The notes: generated from the letters alone by a model not told the origin. A stretch of 7,429 bases of DNA from Deltaproteobacteria bacterium (GCA_023262305.1 JALRCK010000099.1:1-7429); one strand, 5' to 3'; positions 1-7,202 are shown, counted from the first letter of the stretch. Made by a program: numbers and translations.

Positions 1-1
1 G

Positions 2-502
2 GGGGTTATCAATCGCTTCCAGTTTGTCGAGTCCTCCAATTCGCTCGGCGCGAGTAACAATTTCGAGCAATTTATTGCGGGGGTTGCAAAGCCGTTCACC
101 TACGGGCGGAGCACGCTCCTGCTTGGGGGAGATTTCGGTCGCTCATTAGGTGACGTGCCCGTCCATCGTTCCTCTGCATTCGGAGGCTTCCTTAATTTTT
201 CAGGGTACACTCAGAATTCCATCCTCGCCTCGGATTGGGGGATCGCGCGTGCCAACTACTATAGGCGCTTTAATGAGGTAGGGAGTGCCCTTCTTGGACT
301 CGGCTTCTTCGTTGGAGGGAGCCTCGAATACGGAACCTTCACGAATCAGCAGAGTGAGGTCGAGGACCTTACTGGAGTCTTTGCTGGATCCACGTTTATC
401 GGAGTCGACTCACCCCTTGTGCCCATCTACATCGGGTTCGGTGCCGCGGAGCAAGGAGAGAGAAGCGCCTACTTTGCTGTTGGGCGCCTTTCAGGACGCT
501 AA
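2..502 (+). CDS. Patatin-like phospholipase, C-terminal outer-membrane beta-barrel (5' partial)
   Basis: The frame is open from base 2 to a TAA at 500-502, giving 166 visible residues; the start lies outside the window. The protein alternates short amphipathic strands with glycine/aromatic turns (GGFLNFSGY, GGSLEYGTF) and ends with a strand pair of the form GVDSPLVPIYIGFGAAEQGERSAYF. That ending matches my memory of the C-terminus of RssA/PlpD-type patatin proteins (typically a 'GADTPLGPLYLGYG..' ending), in which an N-terminal patatin lipase is followed by POTRA and a 16-strand Omp85-like barrel (type Vd secretion). The catalytic patatin domain (GxSxG, DGG) would lie upstream and is not visible, so lipase activity is inferred. 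The internal ATG at 155 falls inside the barrel and is not a real start. An unrelated surface-antigen barrel is the main alternative. The next gene on this strand starts 172 bases downstream. Confidence 0.8.
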   Translation, partial: GVINRFQFVESSNSLGASNNFEQFIAGVAKPFTYGRSTLLLGGDFGRSLGDVPVHRSSAFGGFLNFSGYTQNSILASDWGIARANYYRRFNEVGSALLGLGFFVGGSLEYGTFTNQQSEVEDLTGVFAGSTFIGVDSPLVPIYIGFGAAEQGERSAYFAVGRLSGR

Positions 503-534
503 GCTGCTGGCAGTTACCCTCTAAGCTACTGAAA

Positions 535-553
535 CGACCTCGTTACGAGGTCG
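535..553 (+). terminator. Perfect 8-bp hairpin after the barrel gene; possible transcription end
   Basis: CGACCTCG (535-542) and CGAGGTCG (546-553) are exact inverse complements around a TTA loop, 32 bases after the phospholipase stop. No T-run follows directly; the next short T-stretch is at 578-580 after a G-run. It is therefore not a textbook Rho-independent terminator and could instead protect the mRNA 3' end. Apart from this hairpin and a competing pairing with 558-563, the gap 503-674 holds a likely ribosome site for the next gene (AGAGGA, 658-663). I see no convincing -35/-10 promoter there. Confidence 0.45.
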
Positions 554-674
554 AATTACCTCGAAGCCTCTCGGGGGTTTGTATCATCCTAATCCGTTGG
601 GGAACGTACGCAGTTTGGCTCACCCGGTCCTATGACTGGAACCCCCACCCACACTTTAGAGGAACCTACCCATT

Positions 675-1763
675 ATGGACCAACTGATCTTACTTGGTGG
701 AATGCCGCGTTCTGGTGCCAATCTTCTCGGGAACATCCTTGATTCTCATCCCAGCATCGTATGCGGACCCGAGACCGGTGTTGTCGATGAGATCGCAGCC
801 GTCTACCTCTCTATGCTCGAGGCTCTTCGCTCTGGTCGCCTCGCTCCGTATGTAAGCGAAGCGGAGATTAAGCAGGCGGTAGCCTCCAGTCTACGGGCGA
901 TCTATGCGCCATATGCTAAGAAAAAGGGCAAGACAATTGTCGTGGACCGCACCCCCAACAACGTCTGGAGTTTTCAGATCGTAGCGGATCTCCTCCCCGA
1001 GGCGAAGTTTATTAACCTCATTCGCGACGGACGGGACGTTGCCTGCTCGCAGCGTGATGTGGGCAGCCGGCTCCAGGCCGCAGGAACCGACATTTCAACA
1101 CTCGCCGATGCAACACTGCGCAACGTGTTCTACTGCGGGGCCGTCTGGGCAGAGACCGTTCGTGCTGCCTGGGAGCAGAGCGGGCCGGAATCAACGCTCG
1201 GTCGGGAAGGTCGTGCATTCACGACCTTCTACGAGAACATCGTGCTGAGCCCTGAATCGCAAATTCGCAACATCTGTGAATTCATCGGGGTGCCCTTTGC
1301 CTCAGCGATGCTCTACCCTGAAAAGCACGAGCACGATGTCGTTGCTGACAATATTTGGACGATGAAGGAGTCGATTGAGAGCCCGATCTCGATGCTCTCG
1401 GCGGGTCGGTGGATCGATCACCTCTCCATCACAGACCGAATCATGTTCTACGCACGCGGGCATGTCGGGCTTAGAATTACCGGTTATGATGAATCACCTG
1501 AGTGGCTCTTCCGTGGAACCAGCCTCAGCGTTGAACAGGCGCTGGAAGCTCTCGATAAAGCTCGCAACGAACTCAACGCCATGTCCGGACCATCGACGTC
1601 ACCGAGTCAGAGGGAGTCGGTTACCACACCCGCACAAATTCGTGTTGAGAAGATCATTGCGTCCTCAACGGTCGAAGGTGGCGCAGTCGGCGGACCGGTC
1701 CCGGAGGTCGAGGCGCTCTTGCGCACCGCCCAACAAGCGGGTCGCACCTTTATTGGTGGATAG
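675..1763 (+). CDS. Sulfotransferase family protein (Sulfotransfer_3-like)
   Basis: This 362-residue protein would transfer a sulfuryl group from PAPS to a hydroxyl or amine of a glycan, lipid or peptide; the acceptor cannot be told. The N-terminal GGMPRSGANLLGNIL (residues 8-22) is the 5'-phosphosulfate-binding loop. DRTPNN (91-96) is the conserved aspartate/proline segment that follows in these proteins. FINLIRDGRDVACS (112-125) is the 3'-phosphate-binding motif with R117 and S125 in place. The loop is odd: the usual T-T/T-S after RSG is A15-N16. The catalytic fold ends near residue 300; residues 304-362 are a Ser/Thr/Pro/Gly-rich tail without recognisable domain. The ATG at 675 puts the PAPS loop at the usual distance from the N-terminus. 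AGAGGA lies 11 bases upstream, slightly long spacing. No signal peptide is evident, so it is probably cytoplasmic. It converges on the lytic transglycosylase gene with one base between stops. Confidence 0.85.
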   Translation: MDQLILLGGMPRSGANLLGNILDSHPSIVCGPETGVVDEIAAVYLSMLEALRSGRLAPYVSEAEIKQAVASSLRAIYAPYAKKKGKTIVVDRTPNNVWSFQIVADLLPEAKFINLIRDGRDVACSQRDVGSRLQAAGTDISTLADATLRNVFYCGAVWAETVRAAWEQSGPESTLGREGRAFTTFYENIVLSPESQIRNICEFIGVPFASAMLYPEKHEHDVVADNIWTMKESIESPISMLSAGRWIDHLSITDRIMFYARGHVGLRITGYDESPEWLFRGTSLSVEQALEALDKARNELNAMSGPSTSPSQRESVTTPAQIRVEKIIASSTVEGGAVGGPVPEVEALLRTAQQAGRTFIGG

Positions 1764-1764
1764 T

Positions 1765-2721
1765 CTACCCGACTGAGCTTCGAAGTTCACTCGACCAACG
1801 GCGGTAATCGTTGAGGATCTTAACGGCGTATTGCATGACCTCGCCAGGCACTCTGCGAGAGCCTTTCGTCGCCGACTCGACGTGGCCAGGTCCCCAGTTG
1901 TACGCGACTAAGGTAAGCATCCGATTGCCATGATACTCCGCTTCTAACTGCTTTAGGTAGGCAATTCCGAGCTTGAGATTGTGACCAGGATCTGTGAGCT
2001 TGCCTCGTGGAATGTCATTGCGCTCGGCGAGCCATGCTCCCGTTCGCGGCATGATCTGCATTAAGCCCTGAGCTCCTTTGTGTGAGCGCGCCAGCGCGTT
2101 GAACGCGCTCTCCGACTTGATCACTGCCGCGACAAAGACAGGATCGTAATCCTGCGCGATCGCCTCCTTGACGATCGCTGAGGCGAGCTCCTTGCCATTG
2201 TGAGTCGGCTTCCCGTGCTTTTTGAGGATCTTATACACCTGCTTTTCTAGTGCATCCTTGCGCGGTGCGGGGACGGATTGTGGTCCACGAGCGGCAACCG
2301 ATACCTGCTTCACTAGTGGCTGGCTAGCGAGTGCCGTGCGCGGAGGCACACTTTTCGAAGGTGTTGGGAGGATCGTTCCTCGCACCTCTGCGGAGAACCT
2401 CCCAGCCAGCTCCGATCCGATCGAGTAATATCGATCGCTGAGCGGAGCATCAACGGCTGCGATTACCACTTCGTTCGCGCCAAGTGGTCGGGTCCATGTA
2501 AACGCGGCGCTTAGAAAGAAGAGGAGTGGCATGACAACAAAGAGCGTTACTCCGTTTCGACGATTCGGAGCGATGGATGGGTGAGTTTTAGGTCTCGCTG
2601 GCTCTATCCCGATCGCACTCTGTGATGAGGATACACTCTTCGCCCGAACAGACGTTGAGACGCCGCCGCGCTTGATTATGCGCCCGCGGGCGGTGGGGAT
2701 ATCGGGGTTACTCTCATTCAC
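1765..2721 (-). CDS. Membrane-anchored lytic transglycosylase, SLT domain
   Basis: This 318-residue protein has an SLT (Slt70/MltE-like) C-terminal domain that cleaves peptidoglycan glycan strands to 1,6-anhydro ends in the periplasm. Residues 1-57 are basic and polar. Residues 58-76 (GVTLFVVMPLLFFLSAAFT) form one membrane span preceded by Arg residues, consistent with N-in anchoring. Residues 110-155 are a Ser/Pro-rich linker. The SLT domain covers about 176-310: IKSESAFN with catalytic E204, GAQGLMQIMP (216-225), and AYNWGPG (273-279). All three hallmark motifs are intact. The start is GTG at 2721, three codons after an in-frame TGA. The only Shine-Dalgarno abuts or overlaps this GTG, and the next in-frame ATG is M64, inside the membrane span, so the start is uncertain. 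It lies 130 bases after the GT25 gene on the same strand; I see no clear promoter in that gap. Confidence 0.88.
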   Translation of the reverse strand: MNESNPDIPTARGRIIKRGGVSTSVRAKSVSSSQSAIGIEPARPKTHPSIAPNRRNGVTLFVVMPLLFFLSAAFTWTRPLGANEVVIAAVDAPLSDRYYSIGSELAGRFSAEVRGTILPTPSKSVPPRTALASQPLVKQVSVAARGPQSVPAPRKDALEKQVYKILKKHGKPTHNGKELASAIVKEAIAQDYDPVFVAAVIKSESAFNALARSHKGAQGLMQIMPRTGAWLAERNDIPRGKLTDPGHNLKLGIAYLKQLEAEYHGNRMLTLVAYNWGPGHVESATKGSRRVPGEVMQYAVKILNDYRRWSSELRSSVG

Positions 2722-2727
2722 CTCCTC
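2715..2727 (-). promoter_or_regulatory. Shine-Dalgarno overlapping the GTG start, with an out-of-frame ATG just after
   Basis: Read on the minus strand the bases are GAGGAGGTGAATG. The AGGAGGTGA complements the 16S tail fully but contains the assigned GTG start (2721-2719), leaving no spacer. The ATG at 2717-2715 lies three bases after GGAGG, in another frame, and opens a 13-codon peptide ending at TAA 2678-2676. Either the transglycosylase uses an atypical start, the short ORF is a leader, or a base error sits near the 5' end. Confidence 0.4.
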
Positions 2728-2831
2728 ATATCAGCACTTTGCGGGTGAATGTTTCAGGTAAAATGACGATAATAAACCCATGAATATCAACTAGTTGGAG
2801 CAATATCTGACTATATCGCCGAGTACCGCCC

Positions 2832-2849
2832 GCAAATGTCCGGATTTGC
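2832..2849 (-). other. Hairpin just after the GT25 stop codon
   Basis: GCAAAT (2832-2837) and ATTTGC (2844-2849) are exact inverse complements with a six-base loop, beginning two bases past the glycosyltransferase TAG. There is no T-tract on the minus strand and the stem is only 6 bp, so termination is doubtful. Together with the AT-richer stretch at about 2740-2815 it makes up the 130-base gap before the transglycosylase gene. Confidence 0.3.
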
Positions 2850-2851
2850 CG

Positions 2852-3601
2852 CTACAAGGGAACAAGCTCCTGCCGCCCCTGAATATCGGTCTCATGACCC
2901 TTCGGACAATAGCAAACCAGGGGCTGAGCGTTGAGAGGTGGGGTCTTACTCCTCTTAAAGAACCTGAAGAGCGAGTGGTCAATCGGTCCAGCCGTTCCAT
3001 CCTCGTGGAGGAAGAAGTAGAGGAGTCGCTCTGCCATAGCGCGCGTGAGTACGTAGGCGTGGGTGGTGCGGTCCTCCTGCCACCAGTCCCACGTTCCTTT
3101 GTCGAAATTATGAAAGACCAGAGCTTCGCTGAGCCCAGAGTCTCTGAAGACCGGTAGGCATGCCGAGTCGTCAAAACGCCCCCCAAGGTAGAGCATCCCG
3201 GTTGGACCGGTTGGTGCGGTGTCACCCATACTTCGAAGGAGTTCCGGCCATACATCCTTGGAGAAATTTGGTGTGAAGAAAGCGTCATCCTCAAAGATTG
3301 CAGCGTGTGCGATCCCCTGCTCCACCATCTGAGCATAGAGTCGAATATGGCTCGCCATGCAGCCGAACTCTCCGCGCCGCAACGGCGTAGTCGAAGGTTG
3401 CTCGGCATGAAGCGATCTGTATCGTTCGTACAATTGACGGGTGGAGGGGTCGCCCCTGTGGAGGGAGTATATCGCTGGATCGAATCCATCTACCGCCTCG
3501 ATCACCTCGACGGCACTAAATGGACACCGCGCCAAAAACCCCTGCAAACGATCGGGGCGACGACGCAGGTTAATCACAAAAGCCTTTGAAACCCCTTCCA
3601 T
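2852..3601 (-). CDS. Glycosyltransferase family 25 (LPS/surface glycan type)
   Basis: This 249-residue protein falls in the usual GT25 length range. These enzymes transfer a sugar, often galactose, from a nucleotide sugar onto lipooligosaccharide or other glycans at the inner face of the inner membrane. The N-terminal FVINLRRRPDRLQGF (8-22) is the nucleotide-sugar strand. RRGEFGCMASHIRLY (75-89) is the family signature, and AIFEDDA (101-107) carries the metal/donor-binding acidic motif (E104-D105-D106). THAYVLTRAMAERLL (180-194), PIDHSL (206-211) and the terminal TDIQGR (238-243) also fit the family. The ATG at 3601 gives the standard short lead before FVINL, but there is no Shine-Dalgarno before it. 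A GTG at codon 9, with AAAGG five bases upstream, is a weaker alternative. The gene follows the helicase by 68 bases on the same strand. Sugar and acceptor cannot be predicted. Confidence 0.87.
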   Translation of the reverse strand: MEGVSKAFVINLRRRPDRLQGFLARCPFSAVEVIEAVDGFDPAIYSLHRGDPSTRQLYERYRSLHAEQPSTTPLRRGEFGCMASHIRLYAQMVEQGIAHAAIFEDDAFFTPNFSKDVWPELLRSMGDTAPTGPTGMLYLGGRFDDSACLPVFRDSGLSEALVFHNFDKGTWDWWQEDRTTHAYVLTRAMAERLLYFFLHEDGTAGPIDHSLFRFFKRSKTPPLNAQPLVCYCPKGHETDIQGRQELVPL

Positions 3602-3656
3602 CCCATGACGATAAGACCAGCTCGCCGTGGCGTCAACCTTGCAAACGTCGCATGGG
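3602..3656 (-). promoter_or_regulatory. Possible long-range stem ending at the GT25 start codon
   Basis: On the minus strand CCCATG-CG-ACG (3656-3646) can pair with CGTCATGGG (3610-3602) as nine base pairs with a two-base bulge, around a 35-base loop. The right arm directly touches the glycosyltransferase ATG, and no Shine-Dalgarno is present in this 68-base gap. The pairing could influence translation from the upstream helicase mRNA, but a chance match of this size is possible. Confidence 0.25.
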
Positions 3657-3669
3657 TCATCGCATATCC

Positions 3670-6576
3670 CTAGTCAGAGATAAGGCTCAGGATGTCATCC
3701 CTCGAAAGCCCTGCGGTGTGCTCCGTTCCGACAATCGCCGCGCCAAGCTCACGCTTCGACCTCTGTAGAGCCAAGACGCGCTCTTCAATCGTATCGCGGG
3801 CAACGAGTCGGTGAACGAGGACGGGACGATCTTGTCCTATGCGATAGGCACGATCCGCCGCCTGGTCCTCCACCGCTGGATTCCACCACGGGTCGAGAAT
3901 GTACACATGATCAGCTGCAGTCAGCGTTAGACCCACGCCCCCAGCTTTAAGAGAGAGCAAGAGCACGCTCGGTCCGTCGGGTCGTTGAAAATCAGCTACG
4001 ATTCGCCCTCGGTCATTTGTTGCTCCATCGATTCGAGACCAGGAGATCCCCCTCTCATTGAGGGCAGGCTCAACCAAATCAAGGAGCGAGGTCCATTGCG
4101 AGAACACCAGCGCACGGTGTCCTTGAGAGATAGAGCTCTCTAGAGATTCCTGGAGTAGTGCGATCTTACTAGATGTCGGGGCGCTCTGACCGGGAACGAG
4201 CGCTGGGTGGCAACACGCCTGCCGTAGCCTAAGGAGTACCTCAAGAACAGAGAGAAGGTCTCGCGACGACTCAAGATGCTCCATCACCTCGGATCGAGAA
4301 GCTGCCATGACCCCGTTATAGATCTGCCGCTCCTGCTCGCTCAATTCACACTCAAGCACGACCTCCGTCTTCGGAGGCAGGTCACGCTCAACGTCCCGCT
4401 TCATGCGCCGCAAGATAAACGGAGCGACTCGGCGGCGAAGCGCTGCAGCGCGCTCACTATCTCCATCCCTTATTCGAGCCGCGAAGGACTCCTCAAACTC
4501 CCTGCGCGATCCAAGGAGACCGGGATTGAGGAAATGAAGTTGACTCCATACATCCTCAAGGGAATTTTCAACTGGGGTACCGCTCAGGTTGAGCCGAAAG
4601 CAACCCTTCAGCCGGAAAGCGGCCTGAGCTACCTGACTTTCCGGGTTACGAATCTGTTGAGACTCATCAAGAATAATGGTGTCCCATTCCATAGACTCAA
4701 AGAGATCTATCTCCATCCTCAGCAGCGCATAGGTAGTTATCAGCACCTGCTTTTCGGGGTCGAGTGCCCTATTCGCGCCGTGATAACGACACACGGTTAC
4801 GTTTGGTCTAAACCTTTTAATCTGATCTTCCCAGGAATAGAGAACCGATGTTGGCGCCACAACAAGGGTACGACCATGCATAACCGTTATCGCCTGTAAC
4901 GTTTTTCCAAGCCCCATGTCATCAGCAAGGAGCGCTCCGAGTTGATGATCCCTCATAAAGGAGAGCCAATTAATTCCAACTCGTTGATAGGGGCGAAGCG
5001 TTGCATGGAGGTCTAGAGGAAGTGGAGCGTCTTCGATCGACTCAATCCGTTCCAGCCCATCCCGAAGCCGCTGTATGTATTCAGGGCACGGGACGTTAAG
5101 GGACGTGCATATCTCATCGATATCGGCGAGTGTGGTGGCGCGAGGCTCCCTTGATTCGCCGCGCGCGCTCAGCAAACGCAGCGCCGCGTCACGGTGTGTC
5201 GCTAGCCACTCCGTGGGGAGCTCCCCCCAGCCACCCCCATCAAGCCGAACGCATCTTCCGTTCTTGGAAAGAGCCGCGAAGACTGCCTCGCCGGACGCCC
5301 TGCGTCCGTCCTTTGTTTCAAAGCCTAGTGCGACTGAGTTGTCGAGAGGTAGCAGTATCGGAGTAAGCCCGGTTGCTGGCGTGAATTGCGCTCGGCCGTT
5401 CCCTGAAACCTCCCATCCCTCCAATCGTTTGGTGAAGCTGATCGCCTCCTCGCCGCGCAGCACCTTTGCTTCATTGAGTCGGATAAAGAGCCTCGACTGC
5501 ACCTCCCGCGCAAGTCGAGACTCCTCTACCCGGTCCCGAACAGGAGTCAGCTCGCTCGAAGAGAGTCGGAGCTCACCTGTGATGACCTCGGCAAAAGGCG
5601 GCTCGCCATACACGATGTGGGGGATCACCGTCAGCGTATCACCCTCTTGGTCCCCCACGGTTTCGACAACAATTCGTGGTGCAACTCGAACCACCCGTGG
5701 GAGTCGATTCGTCCGAACCTCCACCTCAACCCTTGCTTGTAACGACGGAATGATAGCTGATGCGATCTCGAGCCTGTCGCTGAATGGAAATTCCCTTCCC
5801 TCTCCACTGAACGTGCGCCACTCATCGGCATACAATCCGTCATCGGCGAGGGGACATATACACCCATCTCGAATTGCTACGCCGTTCTCGAAGACCTCTG
5901 TTACCGCGTCATCGAGCTTCCGTGATATCCGAAACCCCTCACCGTGGTCGAGGACTTCAAGGCCGCTCTTGACCGGCGTGCTCGAGACACTACACGGCAC
6001 TCCATCCAGGAGAACTGTTGCGCCCCGAGAGAGAACCGCACAGAGGTGCTTCATGGTCTTGGGATCAAGCACCCCACTTTTTACCCCAGGCAAAACATGA
6101 TCAACCTGTTCATCCTCGCGAGTAATTGCGACGCTGGTCCCCCCGGATCGGAGCGACCGAAGAGCTGCCCCGAGCGTTCCAACTACCTCCGAGCGATCCC
6201 CTCCAATATCGATGAAACGCCTAAATTCGAGTTTGCCGTCCACCCGTCCGAGGGTATGCACGACCTGTCCTACAGGGGATCCTGCCCTTCGAACGGGACC
6301 GGTCGAGAGCTTTCCCTGTTTGAGTGAGAGTACCGTGCCAACCACGTGCCTACACGGGTCGTCGGCGCAGGCGCAGTCACTCTGCCACGCCTGCTCCTCC
6401 TCTGAAAGGGTAACTGTGACCGCTCTATCCTTCGGTCCCTGTATGATGCGAAATGCACGCTCCCCTGGATTGACCGACGACACCTCGATTACCTCAGATG
6501 TTCGAGAGAGCTCGACTCCAGCTGACCAGACCGTCGCGGGAACGAGCTCGCGCACGACCGCGAGGAGTTTCTCCAT
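3670..6576 (-). CDS. SNF2-family DNA helicase/ATPase with N-terminal SWIM zinc finger
   Basis: This 968-residue Swi2/Snf2 ATPase is probably a DNA translocase that acts in transcription, repair or nucleoprotein remodelling; the target is unknown. An N-terminal SWIM zinc finger uses C68, C70, C75 and H77. Residues ~100-500 form a long middle region with no motif I recognise. The helicase core starts near LRPYQ (527-531). Motif I is ADDMGLGKT (551-559, Walker lysine K558), motif Ia VVAPTSVL, motif II DESQ (637-640), motif III LSGTP (664-668) and motif IV RALVFSQW (821-828). Motif V is LLLSLKAGGVGL (872-883) and motif VI QAADRAYRIGQ (905-915, R909 and R912). Every core motif is intact, and the length is normal for bacterial SWIM-SNF2 proteins. 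The ATG at 6576 shares its A with the dus stop (TAATG), and GGAGAG (6589-6584) lies seven bases upstream, so coupling is likely. The GT25 gene follows after 68 bases. Confidence 0.95.
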   Translation of the reverse strand: MEKLLAVVRELVPATVWSAGVELSRTSEVIEVSSVNPGERAFRIIQGPKDRAVTVTLSEEEQAWQSDCACADDPCRHVVGTVLSLKQGKLSTGPVRRAGSPVGQVVHTLGRVDGKLEFRRFIDIGGDRSEVVGTLGAALRSLRSGGTSVAITREDEQVDHVLPGVKSGVLDPKTMKHLCAVLSRGATVLLDGVPCSVSSTPVKSGLEVLDHGEGFRISRKLDDAVTEVFENGVAIRDGCICPLADDGLYADEWRTFSGEGREFPFSDRLEIASAIIPSLQARVEVEVRTNRLPRVVRVAPRIVVETVGDQEGDTLTVIPHIVYGEPPFAEVITGELRLSSSELTPVRDRVEESRLAREVQSRLFIRLNEAKVLRGEEAISFTKRLEGWEVSGNGRAQFTPATGLTPILLPLDNSVALGFETKDGRRASGEAVFAALSKNGRCVRLDGGGWGELPTEWLATHRDAALRLLSARGESREPRATTLADIDEICTSLNVPCPEYIQRLRDGLERIESIEDAPLPLDLHATLRPYQRVGINWLSFMRDHQLGALLADDMGLGKTLQAITVMHGRTLVVAPTSVLYSWEDQIKRFRPNVTVCRYHGANRALDPEKQVLITTYALLRMEIDLFESMEWDTIILDESQQIRNPESQVAQAAFRLKGCFRLNLSGTPVENSLEDVWSQLHFLNPGLLGSRREFEESFAARIRDGDSERAAALRRRVAPFILRRMKRDVERDLPPKTEVVLECELSEQERQIYNGVMAASRSEVMEHLESSRDLLSVLEVLLRLRQACCHPALVPGQSAPTSSKIALLQESLESSISQGHRALVFSQWTSLLDLVEPALNERGISWSRIDGATNDRGRIVADFQRPDGPSVLLLSLKAGGVGLTLTAADHVYILDPWWNPAVEDQAADRAYRIGQDRPVLVHRLVARDTIEERVLALQRSKRELGAAIVGTEHTAGLSRDDILSLISD

Positions 6577-7202
6577 TATGCCGCTCTCCGGACCCGCTGG
6601 TCGTTAGGAACTTCCGCCAGATTTCTGAGCGACGAGAGCAGGGACGACAAAGACTCCAACCGTTTCACTGCGTCAAACCACCGAACTTCGCCCTTGTGAT
6701 GAGCGTAGTTGAGCCACTGCTTGACACGGGACAGCGTGCGTCGTTCAGACTCTCTCGCCTCCACCGAATCCTCAATCAGCTCGACGAGAAGGGGGAGCCA
6801 CCTCTTGGCATCTCCCCCACACACCTCAAGGTGATGCGACTCGGTCGGAATACCAAGTTCCCGCGCCAAAGTGGTAACCAAACCCGGCTCGGCGAGGGCA
6901 CCTCGCCCGACCATAAAGTGACAACACCCACTTTGCTCTTGGCAACGACGGAGATCCTCAATGCTCCAAAGCTCGCCGTTCGCAACTACAGGGATGTTAA
7001 GCGCCCTGCGAACCTCACCTATCGGCTTCCAGTATGCTGGCGGGGTGTACCCTTGCGTCTTCGTTCTTCCGTGAATCGTTATCCATGAGGCTCCTCCTCG
7101 GGCAGCTCGCTCAGCGTTGATGTGAATAGCTGCAGGATCATCCCAACCGAGCCTGAGCTTTGCAGAGACCGGAATCTCATCGGGCACGGCTGCGCGGACA
7201 TG
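6576..7202 (-). CDS. tRNA-dihydrouridine synthase, DusC-like, C-terminal part (5' truncated)
   Basis: About 208 residues of a flavin-dependent enzyme that reduces uridine to dihydrouridine in the tRNA D-loop (E. coli DusC acts at U16). Counting from the first dus-like codon (7202), the FMN/phosphate-binding elements are SAKLRLGW (13-20), IHGRTKTQGY (43-52), VVANGEL (72-78) and MVGRGAL (97-103). The helical C-terminus contains RVKQWLNYAH, as DusC has RIKQWLSYL. The whole segment aligns with my memory of DusC from about its midpoint, so roughly the first 120 residues are missing, including the catalytic cysteine of the GCP motif. The open frame continues upstream to an ATG at 7418, but those ~72 residues (Ser/Pro/Arg/Thr-rich) are an out-of-frame reading of trpE and are not dus. 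The gene is broken at the junction near 7203, not merely cut by the window edge. Its stop overlaps the helicase start by one base. Confidence 0.88.
   Translation of the reverse strand, partial: HVRAAVPDEIPVSAKLRLGWDDPAAIHINAERAARGGASWITIHGRTKTQGYTPPAYWKPIGEVRRALNIPVVANGELWSIEDLRRCQEQSGCCHFMVGRGALAEPGLVTTLARELGIPTESHHLEVCGGDAKRWLPLLVELIEDSVEARESERRTLSRVKQWLNYAHHKGEVRWFDAVKRLESLSSLLSSLRNLAEVPNDQRVRRAA

Noticed and set aside
595..610. Small inverted repeats CGTT-GGGG-AACG and CGTACG before the sulfotransferase gene
   Set aside because: A 4-bp stem and a 6-base palindrome are too short to support an operator or terminator call.
2735..2815. Search for a promoter of the transglycosylase gene (TTGATA and TATTAT on the minus strand)
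   Set aside because: The two hexamers are only ten bases apart; no pair with 16-18 base spacing and good matches was found.
2791..3489. 232-codon minus-strand open frame overlapping the GT25 gene
   Set aside because: It is shifted relative to the recognisable GT25 protein, has a Ser/Arg-rich composition and no family motif.
4276..4899. 207-codon plus-strand open frame opposite the helicase ATPase core
   Set aside because: It lies antisense to conserved motifs I-III. The product shows no domain and no ribosome site was seen.
5075..6100. 341-codon open frame on the plus strand inside the helicase gene
   Set aside because: It is antisense to the fully conserved SNF2 protein. Its product is Ser/Arg/Thr-rich, without motifs, as expected from reading the complement of a real gene.
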